Notes: generated by a model not told the origin, from the letters alone. Positions 7,378 through 15,584 are shown, counted from the first letter of the stretch. The stretch is DNA of 32,015 bases from an uncultured delta proteobacterium (GCA_903860995.1 CAIOSS010000681.1:1-32015), one strand, 5' to 3'. A program made the numbers and translations.

Positions 7378-8754
7378 ATGCCCTTCCGCGCCTCGGTCAT
7401 CGGGTCACTCATCGCCCTGTGCGTCGCGTGTTCGTCGTCGGCCCCGATGGGCTCACCAGGGTGCCTCGCCGGCGCTTCGCTGGCCTGCGCCTGCACCGAT
7501 GGACGCGCGGGTGCCCAGGTCTGCGGCGACGACGCACGCCTCGGTCCCTGCTTGTGCACAAGCGGAGATGCGTCGCTCGCGCCCGCCGACGTCGCGTCGC
7601 CCGATGTCCCCGCGTCGCCCGATGTCCCCACGTCCCTCGCTGACGTGGTGACGCCCGATGTCCCCACGCCGCGCGACGCGCCTGCCGCCGATGTGCCGAC
7701 GTCGTCGACGCGGCCGGGCTTCCTCCACACGCAGGGCAGCGCGATCGTCGACGCGACCGGGCGCACGGTGCGGCTCACCGGGCTCTCGTGGTTCGGCTTC
7801 GAGACCTCGAACTACGCGCCGCACGGGCTCTGGCGGCGCTCCATGAACGCGATGCTCGATCAGGTGCGGACGCTCGGGTACAACGTCATCCGCGTCCCCT
7901 GGTGCAACCAGATGCTCGACGCGGGCAGCACGCCCAACGGCATCGACTTCGCCCAGAACCCCGACCTCCGCGGGCTCACCGCCGTCGAGGTGCTCGACCG
8001 CTTCATCGCCGCCGCGCGGGCGCGCGGACTCAAGGTCATCCTCGATCGGCACCGGCCCGATGCGAGCGGACAGTCCGATCTCTGGTACACGGGCGCGTAC
8101 GACGAGGCGCGCTGGATCCGTGACTGGGTCATGCTCGCGCGGCGCTACCGCGACGATCCGACGGTGATCGGCGTCGACCTCCACAACGAGCCGCACGGCG
8201 CGGCCACCTGGGGCGACGGCAACCTGGCGACGGACTGGCGCCTCGCGGCCGAGCGCGCGGGCAACGCCGTGCTCGCGGTGAACCCCGACCTGCTCATCGT
8301 CGTCGAAGGCATCGAGCGCTACGCCGGAACCTCCTACTGGTGGGGCGGCAATCTCCGCGGTGCGCGCACGGCCCCGGTGCGCCTCACGGTGCCCGGGAGG
8401 GTGGTGTATTCGCCGCACGACTACCCGTCCTCGGTGTCCGCGCAGGCGTGGTTCGGCGCGGCGGACTACCCCGCCAACCTGCCGCGCGTGTGGGGCGACG
8501 CGTGGGGATACCTCGCCGTCGAGGGCCTCGCGCCGGTCTGGATCGGTGAGTTCGGCACGCGCCTCGCGACGACCTCCGACCGGCAGTGGCTCACCGGGAT
8601 GGTGTCGTACGTGCGCGCGCACGACCTGAGCTTCGCGTTCTGGTGCCTCAACCCCAACAGCGGAGACACGGGCGGCATCCTCCAGGACGACTGGCAGACG
8701 GTGAACACCGCCCAGCAGTCGGCCCTGATGCCCTTGCTCGCTCCGCCGCTGTAG
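7378..8754 (+). CDS. GH5-family glycoside hydrolase (cellulase-like) lipoprotein
   Basis: A 458-residue secreted hydrolase of the GH5/clan A (beta/alpha)8 type, expected to cleave beta-1,4-glucan or mannan chains outside the cell by a retaining mechanism. Order: signal peptide with lipobox-like 'LCVAC' (Cys18); a short Cys module ('CACTDGRAGAQVC...PCLC', ~38-60); an Asp/Pro/Val linker (~65-108); then the barrel. Barrel signatures are 'RLTGLSWFGFETSNYAPHG', 'YNVIRVPWCNQML', 'VIGVDLHNEPHG' with the probable acid/base Glu271, 'VYSPHDYPSS', and 'PVWIGEFGTRLA' with the probable nucleophile Glu391. The start at 7378 follows AAGGAG with 7-base spacing; the 552-residue ORF start upstream is not credible. 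The gene looks complete. Substrate specificity is unknown. Confidence 0.92.
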   Translation: MPFRASVIGSLIALCVACSSSAPMGSPGCLAGASLACACTDGRAGAQVCGDDARLGPCLCTSGDASLAPADVASPDVPASPDVPTSLADVVTPDVPTPRDAPAADVPTSSTRPGFLHTQGSAIVDATGRTVRLTGLSWFGFETSNYAPHGLWRRSMNAMLDQVRTLGYNVIRVPWCNQMLDAGSTPNGIDFAQNPDLRGLTAVEVLDRFIAAARARGLKVILDRHRPDASGQSDLWYTGAYDEARWIRDWVMLARRYRDDPTVIGVDLHNEPHGAATWGDGNLATDWRLAAERAGNAVLAVNPDLLIVVEGIERYAGTSYWWGGNLRGARTAPVRLTVPGRVVYSPHDYPSSVSAQAWFGAADYPANLPRVWGDAWGYLAVEGLAPVWIGEFGTRLATTSDRQWLTGMVSYVRAHDLSFAFWCLNPNSGDTGGILQDDWQTVNTAQQSALMPLLAPPL

Positions 8755-8840
8755 GGTCGCTCGAGCGCACAGCGGCACCTTCTGGTCGTGGCGCGACGCC
8801 ATGTTCGCCGCCGCTGCCGCGCTCTGCCGCACGATCGCGG

Positions 8841-10037
8841 TCAGCGCTCCGACGCCGCCGCGGCCTTCGTCGCGTGCGGGAGGCCTGGCATGCCGACGGA
8901 GGGCGCCCACCGGGACTTCAACCGCAGCACCGGCGACTCGAAGAAGCGAAACGTGAACGACGCCACCGCCAGCGTGGCGAGCACCCACGCCGGGACCAGC
9001 AGCTCGAGCCCTGCGCGCGGGATCGCGAGCGGGCGCAGCAGCGCTGCGAGCGCGGTGCCCACGAGCACGTGCCAGATGTACATGCCGTAGCTGACGCGGC
9101 CGATGTGGCGCACGAGCGGGCGCGCGCACACGCTGCGGAGGAGGCCCTGCGGGTCTGTCGCGACGACCACGAAGACGCCGCCGCAGAGGGCGATCACGGT
9201 GTACCCGAGGGCCGAGAAGACCGCCCCGCCGCGCGCGGGCTCCCAGATGCCGAAGGGGGTCGCGACGAAGACCGCGAAGGTCGCGAGGGCCACCGCCGAC
9301 CATCGGGCCGCGGCGGCGCGCACGCGCTCCCACGCCGGCGCGGAGGTCGCCTGCACCGCGAGCCAGGCGCCCAGCGCGAGCCCGTCGAGGCGAAACGGGG
9401 TGAGGAGGTAGACGCCGTTCTCGCCCGCGTACGGCAGCGCGACCCAGCGGAGCAGCGGCGAGAGCGCCACGATGGCGACGCAGAGTCGCTCCAGCCCGCG
9501 GGCAGACAGGCCGCGCGCCGCGAAGGGCCAGAGGAGATAGAAGTGCTCCTCGATGGCGATGCTCCAGAGGATCGCCGCCGCCATGCCGGGGTAGTGCCCG
9601 ATGGCCTCGGGCACGTTGCCGAGGAAGCACAGCACCCGGGGCACGTCGTCGTCGTGGAGGTTGATGAGGTGCGCCGTGAGGTGCCACGCGTCGCGGTGCG
9701 CCTGCAGCGTCAGCAGCAGACCCACGTAGAGGAAATACAGCGGCATGATGCGCAGCGCGCGGCGGATCCAGAACGCGCTCAGCCCCTCCGTGGCGCGACC
9801 CTTCAGGAGGGTCCCGGTGACGAGGAAGCCGCTCAGCACGAAGAAGAGGTCGACGCCCACCCAGGCGCCGCGGCTCCAGCGCTCGAGCGCGGTGACGTAG
9901 TCCATCGGCAGCAGCGCCGGGGCGTGGAAGACCATCACCAGCAGCACCGCGACGGCACGCAGCGCGTCGAGGCCGGGCAGGTCACCGATGCGGCCCTTCG
10001 AATCCAGCGCAGGGAGGGACGTCGGCTCGGCAGCCAT
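8841..10037 (-). CDS. Acyltransferase 3 (OafA/YrhL-like) membrane protein
   Basis: An integral membrane O-acyltransferase of about 398 residues, roughly ten hydrophobic segments. The N-terminus 'GLDALRAVAVLLVMVFHA' carries the conserved R and catalytic-type His of the family (R-x10-H), followed by 'WVGVDLFFVLSGFLVTG' and 'RRALRIMPLYFLYVG', all diagnostic. 'IEEHFYLLWPF' and 'ISYGMYIWH'-like 'VSYGMYIWHVLVG' are also typical. Such enzymes acetylate surface polysaccharides, antibiotics or lipids; the substrate is unknown. ATG 10037 is preferred because the extra N-terminus from GTG 10106 crosses a strong hairpin and is not conserved-looking. No good Shine-Dalgarno is visible at either start. It converges on the GH5 gene with an 86-base gap. 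Confidence 0.9.
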   Translation of the reverse strand: MAAEPTSLPALDSKGRIGDLPGLDALRAVAVLLVMVFHAPALLPMDYVTALERWSRGAWVGVDLFFVLSGFLVTGTLLKGRATEGLSAFWIRRALRIMPLYFLYVGLLLTLQAHRDAWHLTAHLINLHDDDVPRVLCFLGNVPEAIGHYPGMAAAILWSIAIEEHFYLLWPFAARGLSARGLERLCVAIVALSPLLRWVALPYAGENGVYLLTPFRLDGLALGAWLAVQATSAPAWERVRAAAARWSAVALATFAVFVATPFGIWEPARGGAVFSALGYTVIALCGGVFVVVATDPQGLLRSVCARPLVRHIGRVSYGMYIWHVLVGTALAALLRPLAIPRAGLELLVPAWVLATLAVASFTFRFFESPVLRLKSRWAPSVGMPGLPHATKAAAASER

Positions 10038-10368
10038 CGAGGTCGGAGCGTAGTCGACGCGCCCGCGCGCCGAAAGGCGCGGCCGCCTTGAGAGAAATGT
10101 GAGCACTGTTCACTTTTCGGACGTGATTCACGAAGAGGTGGACGGCGAAGGCGGCGGGCGGCGCGCGCACCCAGGCGCGGCGGCTCGACGAGATCACCAC
10201 CGCGGCGTCCGACATCGTGCGCGACGAGGGCATCGTCCCGGGACGCTCCCGCCAACGCCCGCGGGAGCGCGTACTGCAGATGACAGGCGATCCGGTAGCT
10301 GGAGCGGGTCCGTGCCGACACGGCTCTCGCAGCACTGCGCCGTCGCGTCGCCTGATCCCCCGGAAGGG
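10038..10368. other. Gap with a GNRA-type hairpin; no confident gene
   Basis: CGCGCC-GAAA-GGCGCG (10066-10081) forms a 6-bp stem with a GAAA tetraloop on the plus strand, just upstream of the acyltransferase start. Around 10125-10230 a plus-strand frame reads 'ARTQARRLDEITTAASDIVR', which looks like a helical protein fragment without a start; the family is uncertain. Nothing else is recognised up to the stop of the frameshifted lipoprotein. Confidence 0.4.
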
Positions 10369-10840
10369 TCAGCGCGTGCGGTCGTCCTGCCAGAGCAGCG
10401 TGCAGCTCGCCCGCGTGAAGTCGGTGCACCGCCCGTCGCCGCCGCCCGCGAAGCCGCCGTCGGGCGAGCAGATCAGCTCGCAGTCCGACGAGATCAGCGA
10501 GCTGAACTGATCGCAGCACTGCGGCGGGAGGTAGAAGACCGTCGCGCCGCGGTACGTGCACCGGTAGATCGAGCGGGGAGGGTTTCCCACGGGCTGACTC
10601 GCGGCGGTCGTGATGAGCGTCTGGACGCACGCGGGCGTCGCCGGGGGGGGCGTCGGCGGGCGTCGGCCGGTCCTCCGTGGCGGTGTCCGCCGTGGCGGTG
10701 TCCGCCGGAACGTCGGCGGCCCCGGCGTCGACGCAGCTCATGCGCCCACCCGAGTCGTTGGGGCACACCGCCACGGGGCCAACACCGCCGCCATCAGAGC
10801 AGGCGACGAACCCGACACCCAGCACGAAGAGCCACCGCAT
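10369..10840 (-). pseudogene. Small lipoprotein, frameshifted at a G8 tract
   Basis: The upstream frame encodes 'MRWLFVLGVGFVACSDGGG', a lipoprotein signal with lipobox FVAC (Cys14), then a Cys/Asp/Ala/Thr-rich linker. The downstream frame gives the mature domain: 'RSIYRCTYRGATVFYLPPQC', 'CDQFSSLISSDCELICSPDG' and 'GRCTDFTRASCTLLW', with at least seven cysteines. The two frames meet at eight consecutive C (minus strand; G at 10643-10650). With seven, a continuous protein of about 156 residues results. It could be a sequencing error, a pseudogene or a slippage-switched gene. The Cys density suggests a disulfide-stabilised surface protein; the function is unknown. Confidence 0.68.
10643..10650. 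repeat. G8 homopolymer tract within a lipoprotein gene
   Basis: Eight consecutive G on the plus strand sit exactly where the lipoprotein reading frame is broken. Seven would restore it. Confidence 0.9.
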
Positions 10841-10968
10841 CTGTCCACGCGACTCCCCTCCGCGGCGACGCGTCCTGTCGGCGGTCAGCGCCCCGCATCA
10901 GCGCTCGACGTCTTCGGCATGGAGCGCTGCTTCTTCGCGTCGAACTCCCCCAATGGACAAGGTCGGCG

Positions 10969-11042
10969 GTGGCGAGCGGCCGGGTGAGCGTGCTGCCCGA
11001 CGGCAACGTGGCGTACCGGGTGAAGTCGTCGCGCAGCGCGAG
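10969..11042 (+). pseudogene. IS91-type transposase fragment
   Basis: About 24 residues, 'VASGRVSVLPDGNVAYRVKS' and onward, match the style of the internal region of IS91/IS801-family transposases ('...l.dGrv.yr.K......HrvmtP'). The match breaks at the left edge of repeat copy 3. Nothing else of the transposase is seen. The assignment rests on a short motif recalled from the family. Confidence 0.45.
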
Positions 11043-11169
11043 GCGCATAGGGCGTCCAATGGGGCACCCCCCGCCCGGCACGGATTCGCTCGGGTTTACA
11101 GAGAACCCATGATCAGCAGGACACCGTCCCGCGAGCGCTGCCAGAAGCGTCCCTGGACGCCGCCTTGGC
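11043..11169 (+). repeat. 124-bp dispersed TIR element, copy 3
   Basis: It begins GCGCATAGGGCGTCCAATG and ends TGGACGCCGCCTTGGC. It shows the perfect 8-bp TIR (GGCGTCCA/TGGACGCC) and an internal GGGTT-n7-AACCC hairpin. The left flank is a transposase fragment; the right flank is the truncated 3' end of a minus-strand aldolase gene. Confidence 0.92.
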
Positions 11170-11734
11170 CACGGTGATCTTCGCCGTGTGCTCGATGATC
11201 TCCGTGCGCATCACGCCGGTCATCGGGTCGTCGCAAAGCACGACGCTGCCGTGCCGCGCCAGCATGAACGCCTCGCACCCCGTGGCCACCACCGCCGCCA
11301 CCGCGTCGGGCACGTCGGAGGTCGTCGGCGACGCGTACGGCACCGTCGGCACGCGGCCCATCGCGAAGAGAATCTCCGGCACCACCGGCGGGTCGAGCCC
11401 CCAGCCCGCCGCCGTGAGCCCCACCGCGGCCGGCGGGTGCGCGTGCACCCCGCACGCGAGCCCCGGCCGCTGCGCGTAGAGCGCGAGGTGCAGCTTCAGC
11501 TCCGTCGAGGCCTTAGCCCCCGCGGATGACCCGCCCGGCCAGGTCGAGCAGCACCAGGTCGCCCTCGCGGAGCATCCCCTGGTGCACGCCCGACGGCGTG
11601 CAGAGCAGCCGGCCGTCACCGACGCGCGCGGACAGGTTGCCGTCCGTGGGCCCGATCAGCCCGCGCTCATAGAGCACCCGCGCGGCGTCGCAGAGGGCCT
11701 TGCGCAACGCGGGCTCGGTGACGGGTGGGCGCAT
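11170..11734 (-). pseudogene. Class II aldolase/adducin-family protein, frameshifted and 3'-truncated
   Basis: The start at 11734 gives 'ALCDAARVLYERGLIGPTDG' and 'NLSARVGDGRLLCTPSGVHQ', the N-terminal signature of class II aldolases (L-fuculose-phosphate aldolase type, Zn-dependent). A one-base excess in the C5 run at 11517-11521 shifts the frame. Afterwards the family continues with 'HLALYAQRPGLACGVHAHPP' (metal-binding HxH), 'EAFMLARHGSVVLCDD' (third metal His) and 'RTEIIEHTAKI'. The last ~25 residues of the family are missing because the gene runs into repeat copy 3. It follows the kinase gene on the same strand by 15 bases, perhaps once as an operon. Two independent lesions argue for a true pseudogene. 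Confidence 0.8.
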
Positions 11735-11749
11735 CGCGCGGCACCTCGA

Positions 11750-13717
11750 TCACAACTCCGTGGCGGCCTCGGTGTCGGCGCCAGACCCGCCCCGCAGGCG
11801 CATCGCGAGCACCAGGATGACCACCATGAGCCCGCCCTGCAGGTCGCTCACATACTCCGGCAGCGCGACGCCCGCGGCGGCCCCCGCGAGGCTCAGCACC
11901 ACCCAACCGAGCATCGCGCGGTGCACCATCATCGCGCCCACCGCGGATGACACCGCCGTCAGCAGCATGTCGTTGACGAGCACCGCGTGCACCGGCGTCT
12001 CGAGCTGCGCCGCGAACACCCGGTTGACCAGCGAGGCCACCGCGATGGCCACGAAGGCCCCGACCACCCGGTGCCCGATGCTGTTCTGGAGCAGCCGGCG
12101 GCGGGCCAGCACGATCATCGCGGTGAGCACCGCCACCACGATGCCCTCGTACAAGATCAGGTCGTCGTGCGTGAGCTGGCCCGGACCGCCCGGCTGCAGG
12201 TGCGGCACCGCGGCCAGCACCGCGCCGAACACCAGCACCACTGAGAAGAAGGCGGTGCGCGAGCCCGCGCCGACGGCGAGGTCCTGGTCGCGCTCGAGCT
12301 GACGCAGGCGGTCCTGCGCCGCGCGGCGCGCCTCGAGCCGGGTGCCGAGGGCGTCGAGCTTCGCCGCCAGGTCGGGCCGGTCGCCGCCGATCTCCGCCAG
12401 CGTCGTGCGCGCGGCGTCCTCGCTCTCGTTCCGTAGATTCACCTCGAACATGCGCTCGAGGCAGACGCCCATGCCCGCCCGCGCGTCCGGGTTGTCGGGC
12501 CACTCGCGCAGCGCCTGCGCGAACCCGAACCGACACTCTGTCAGCAGCGTGTGCAGGCGCCGCCGATCGTCCGGCGTCTCCGCGGCGGCGAGCGGCCCCA
12601 GGGCCTCCGCCAGGCGGGCCGCGGCGGTCGCGCCCAGGGCCGTCGACGCGCGGTGCCGGAGGTAGTCGGTCACCGCCTGGCGAAACGCCAGCACCGTCGG
12701 GTACCGCTCCGACGGGTTCGCCCGCGTGGCCCGGTTGCAGATCGTCGCGAGCTCCGTCGGGACGTCGTCGCCGTAGACGTACGGCTCCGAGCGCAGCGCC
12801 GCGACCACGACCAGCGAGAGCGTCGCGCCGCTGTGCCGCGGCACTCCGGTGACCACGCAGTGCAGCGTCGCGCCGAGGAGGTAGACGTCCGAGCGGGCGT
12901 CCATGGAGTCGGCGCCGTCGCCGATCATCTCCGGCGCGAGGTAGCCGGGGGTGCCCGCCACCGCGGCGCCCTGCGTCCGCGCGCAGCCGTCGGGCCCGGT
13001 GCGCAGCGCGATGCCCCAGTCGCAGAGGTACACCTCCCCGTACTCGCCGATCATCACGTTCTCGGGCTTGATGTCCCGGTGCAGCACGCCGTGGCGGTGC
13101 GCGAAGTGCACGGCGTTGCAGACCTGCACCAGCACCTCGAGGTGCGCCACGAGGCGGTCGTCCGAGAAGGTCTCGAGGCGCGACCAGTACGGGTGCGCCG
13201 CGTCGCGCACGAGGTCGTACCAGGCCACCCCGACCACCCGCTTCATCACCAGCACCGGGAGCCCGTCCGGGCCGACGCCCAGCGCGTGCACCGGGACGAT
13301 GTTCGGGTGCTCGAGCGAGCCCATCAGCACCGCCTCGCCCATCAGCGCGTTGGCGGCGACGAGCCCGCCGTCGGGCCGCGCGATCTTCACCGCGACGTCG
13401 CGCTCGAGCGACTGCTGCCAGGCGCGATGTACGGTCCCCATGCCGCCCTTGCCGAGCACGCCGAGCAGCACGATGTCGGGGTCGGAGTCGAGCGCCGCAT
13501 CGACCGGTCGAGGGACCACGGAGAGCATCGGGAGCCGTTGGCCGCTCGGCGACGCCGGCGCGGTCTCCGACGAGGACGCCGGCGCGGGGGCCATCGACAC
13601 GAAGCGCCGCGTCGCGCTGTGGGCGTCGAAGGGCGCGTCGGCGAGGCCCAGCGCGCGCAGAGACTCTTGCAGCCCGCCCGCGTGAACCGAACCGCCGTCA
13701 CCAGACCCTTCGTGCAT
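11750..13717 (-). CDS. Ser/Thr protein kinase with multi-TM C-terminus
   Basis: A 655-residue Hanks-type kinase. N-terminal ~80 residues are low complexity. The kinase domain (~82-345) has the glycine loop 'LGKGGMGTVHRA', Lys111 in 'VAVKIA', the catalytic loop 'HRDIKPEN' (Asp215, Asn220), 'DWG' at 233-235 in place of DFG, and 'GTPGYLAPEM'. A helical linker (~350-480) follows, then five or so hydrophobic segments (~488-650; 'AFFSVVLVFGAVLAAV', 'GIVVAVLTAMIVLA', 'LMVVILVLAM'), which place the kinase in the cytoplasm, anchored from its C-terminus. ATG 13717 is chosen because upstream sequence in the 767-residue ORF is compositionally noisy; the ribosome-binding site is weak. The aldolase remnant lies 15 bases downstream. 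Catalytic residues are intact, so activity is likely; targets are unknown. Confidence 0.88.
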   Translation of the reverse strand: MHEGSGDGGSVHAGGLQESLRALGLADAPFDAHSATRRFVSMAPAPASSSETAPASPSGQRLPMLSVVPRPVDAALDSDPDIVLLGVLGKGGMGTVHRAWQQSLERDVAVKIARPDGGLVAANALMGEAVLMGSLEHPNIVPVHALGVGPDGLPVLVMKRVVGVAWYDLVRDAAHPYWSRLETFSDDRLVAHLEVLVQVCNAVHFAHRHGVLHRDIKPENVMIGEYGEVYLCDWGIALRTGPDGCARTQGAAVAGTPGYLAPEMIGDGADSMDARSDVYLLGATLHCVVTGVPRHSGATLSLVVVAALRSEPYVYGDDVPTELATICNRATRANPSERYPTVLAFRQAVTDYLRHRASTALGATAAARLAEALGPLAAAETPDDRRRLHTLLTECRFGFAQALREWPDNPDARAGMGVCLERMFEVNLRNESEDAARTTLAEIGGDRPDLAAKLDALGTRLEARRAAQDRLRQLERDQDLAVGAGSRTAFFSVVLVFGAVLAAVPHLQPGGPGQLTHDDLILYEGIVVAVLTAMIVLARRRLLQNSIGHRVVGAFVAIAVASLVNRVFAAQLETPVHAVLVNDMLLTAVSSAVGAMMVHRAMLGWVVLSLAGAAAGVALPEYVSDLQGGLMVVILVLAMRLRGGSGADTEAATEL

Positions 13718-13882
13718 CGCCGTCCGCGTGAATGTCGCACGGCGACGCCCGCCGTGTCGCCTGTGCGCGCACCTCGTCCGGAAGGACGTCCGGCGCGCGC
13801 GGGCGTTGCGTGGGCGCGAGGCCGTCGCCCATGGTGGGGAAGGTCGCGGGCTCATGGCCCGACGCGAAAGGTACGATCGCTG

Positions 13883-14077
13883 ATGGCGCGCGAAGACCGC
13901 GTACGGTTCCCAGGGCGAACCCTGTTTCTCACCGAAGACCCGTCGCTGCTGGCGCAACAGCTCCAGGGGGTCGACCTCGCGTGGGACCCGGCGCGCCCGC
14001 TCGTCGACAACATCTCCACCGACGAGATCACCCCCGGGTGGGTCTGCTACCACTACGATGAGACCCTCGCGGAGTAG
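13883..14077 (+). pseudogene. Aconitase-family hydratase, N-terminal fragment
   Basis: 64 residues from ATG 13883 (GAAAGG 13 bases upstream): 'RTLFLTEDPSLLAQQLQG' and 'LVDNISTDEITPGWVCYHYD'. The second motif is the N-terminal signature of YbhJ-like aconitase/hydratase proteins ('DdISTDEItp...yyDe.lg'). The full proteins are many times longer. Here the frame meets TAG at 14075, at the left edge of repeat copy 4, so all iron-sulfur ligands are absent. Non-functional remnant with an intact 5' end and possibly an intact promoter. Confidence 0.68.
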
Positions 14078-14201
14078 CGCATAGGGCGTTCAATGGGGCA
14101 CCCCCGCCCGGCACGGATTCGCTCGGGTTTACAGAGAACCCATGATCAGCAGGACACCGTCTCGCGAGCGCTGCCAAGAGCTCCCGGGACGCCGCCTTGG
14201 C
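14078..14201 (+). repeat. 124-bp dispersed TIR element, copy 4
   Basis: It runs from GCGCATAGGGCGTTCAATG to CGGGACGCCGCCTTGGC. The TIR is slightly degraded (GGCGT/ACGCC plus partial extension). The interior closely matches copies 2 and 3. It joins an aconitase-like N-terminus to an outer-membrane protein C-terminus. Confidence 0.92.
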
Positions 14202-14202
14202 G

Positions 14203-14388
14203 ATCCAGACGGCGGTGGGGTTCGTGGGCACCGTCGACTCGCGCACGACCATCACGCCGCGCTTCGCGTCGACCACGCCGGGCGCCGCGGAGACCCGCCG
14301 CGTCGCGCAGAACTGGGTCGATCAGGCGCTGAAGTCATCCGTGTTCCTGCCGACGGTCTCGCTGTCGCTGGGGTACCGGCTCTTCTGA
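14203..14388 (+). pseudogene. Outer-membrane beta-barrel protein, C-terminal fragment
   Basis: About 61 residues starting at the right edge of repeat copy 4: 'IQTAVGFVGTVDSRTTITPR' ending in 'FLPTVSLSLGYRLF'. The alternating hydrophobic final strand with a C-terminal Phe is the Bam-recognition signature of outer-membrane barrels. There is no start or signal peptide. Specific family unknown. Confidence 0.55.
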
Positions 14389-14465
14389 CGGGCGTCTGGC
14401 CGGGTGAAGCCGCTTGCGCGCGGCGCCGAGTCGATGTCAGCAGTCAGTGCCTCCCACCCCGTTAG

Positions 14466-15254
14466 ATGCCCTGCAAGATCTGCCGCGCGCCCGCGGACTA
14501 CTTCGACGCCGTCGACTTCGCCAAGAACTGCTGCGAGCTCGCGGGGGTCGTGCTGCCCCGCACCGGTCGTACGGTCACGTACCTTCGGTGCGGCGCGTGC
14601 GGGTTCATCTTCACCACGTACTGCGACGCCTTCACCCCCGTGGACTTCGCGCGCGAGATCTACAACGACGACTACGCGCGGGTCGACCCGCTGTACCGGT
14701 CGATCCGCCCGGCGGCCAACGCGCGCCTGCTGCGCGAGGTACTCGCCGACGCGTGGGGCCTCGCCGCGCCGCCGCGCCTGCTCGACTACGGCGCGGGCGC
14801 CGGCGTGATCGCCGGTCTGCTCGGCGACCGCGCCGTGGTGCGCAGCTACGACCCGTTCTCCGCGGAGCACGCGGCGCGGCCCGAGGCGCGCTCGGAGATC
14901 GTGTTCTCCGCCGAGGTCATCGAGCACGTCACGGACCCCCTCGCGACGCTCGGCGCGATGCGCGACCTGCTCGCGCCCGGCGGCATGATTCTCTTCTCGA
15001 CGATGATGGCGCCCGCCGACGTCGCCGTGGTGCGCGCGGCATGGTGGTACATCAGCCCCCGCAACGGGCACGTCAGCATCTACACGCACCGCGCGCTCGA
15101 GGTCGCCTGCGCGCAGACCGCGCTCCGCTACACCCCGCTCAGCGTCGAGTGGCACCTCGCCGAGCACCGCGACGCGCCGTGCGCCGTGCTCGACCGCGCC
15201 GCGCTCGGCGCCATCGTCGCGCGCCTGCCCACGGGCTTCGTCGTCGTCGAGTGA
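14466..15254 (+). CDS. SAM-dependent methyltransferase with zinc-ribbon N-terminus
   Basis: A 262-residue class I methyltransferase. Residues 1-50 contain 'CKIC' and 'CGACGF', a likely zinc-binding ribbon as found in several bacterial class I methyltransferases, some acting on sugars. The Rossmann core has motif I 'PRLLDYGAGAGVIAGLL' (~100), 'VFSAEVIEHVTDP' (motif IV-like, VIEHV) and 'LLAPGGMILFSTM'. It may be complete, though the C-terminal part after ~225 is short. No clear Shine-Dalgarno precedes ATG 14466. The S24-like gene follows 15 bases later, suggesting co-transcription. The substrate is unknown; small-molecule or sugar methylation is a guess from the zinc-ribbon architecture. Confidence 0.82.
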   Translation: MPCKICRAPADYFDAVDFAKNCCELAGVVLPRTGRTVTYLRCGACGFIFTTYCDAFTPVDFAREIYNDDYARVDPLYRSIRPAANARLLREVLADAWGLAAPPRLLDYGAGAGVIAGLLGDRAVVRSYDPFSAEHAARPEARSEIVFSAEVIEHVTDPLATLGAMRDLLAPGGMILFSTMMAPADVAVVRAAWWYISPRNGHVSIYTHRALEVACAQTALRYTPLSVEWHLAEHRDAPCAVLDRAALGAIVARLPTGFVVVE

Positions 15255-15269
15255 AGGGCGGGCGAGACG

Positions 15270-15584
15270 GTGCAGTTTCGGCCGCGAGGCCACAGCATGG
15301 TCGGCGAGATCTCGAGCGGCGACCTCTGCACGGTGGCGGTGCTCGCGGCGGGCGACATCGTCCTGTGCCGCGTGCACGGCAACCAGTACCTGCACCTGGT
15401 GAAGGCGATCCAGGGCGAGCGCTTCCAGATAGGCAACAACCGCGGCGGCATCAACGGCTGGATCACCCGTCGACAGATCTTCGGTCGCCTGCTCGCGGTC
15501 GAGCCGGGACGCGCGCGCGCCGGCTCGCCATCGCGCCTCGCGGCACACCGCGAGGCCTCGGGCGCTTCGCCAAGGCGCGGTTGA
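15270..15584 (+). CDS. Minimal S24/S26-like peptidase domain protein
   Basis: A 104-residue protein that is essentially a bare LexA/UmuD/signal-peptidase fold. 'RPRGHSMVGEISSGDLCTVA' has the nucleophile-type Ser9, 'AGDIVLCRVHGNQYLHLVKA' has Lys45 at the position of the catalytic Lys, and 'ERFQIGNNRGGINGWI' completes the beta core. There is no N-terminal HTH, so it is not a LexA-type repressor; no transmembrane helix, so not a classical SipS-type signal peptidase. GTG 15270 is the start that keeps the motif close to the N-terminus, and is poorly supported by a ribosome-binding site. The last ~25 residues are low complexity. It probably shares a transcript with the methyltransferase. Confidence 0.72.
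   Translation: MQFRPRGHSMVGEISSGDLCTVAVLAAGDIVLCRVHGNQYLHLVKAIQGERFQIGNNRGGINGWITRRQIFGRLLAVEPGRARAGSPSRLAAHREASGASPRRG

Noticed and set aside
2889-14201. 124-bp repeats as integron attC sites
   Set aside because: No intact integrase upstream, no recognisable core GTTRRRY pair at the ends, and the segments between copies contain divergent whole genes, unlike one-gene cassettes.
6572-14217. 16-base identity (GATCCAGACGGCGGTG) beside the ABC remnant and beside repeat copy 4
   Set aside because: It encodes the common I-Q-T-A-V in two frames of GC-rich DNA; a chance match cannot be excluded and the similarity stops immediately.
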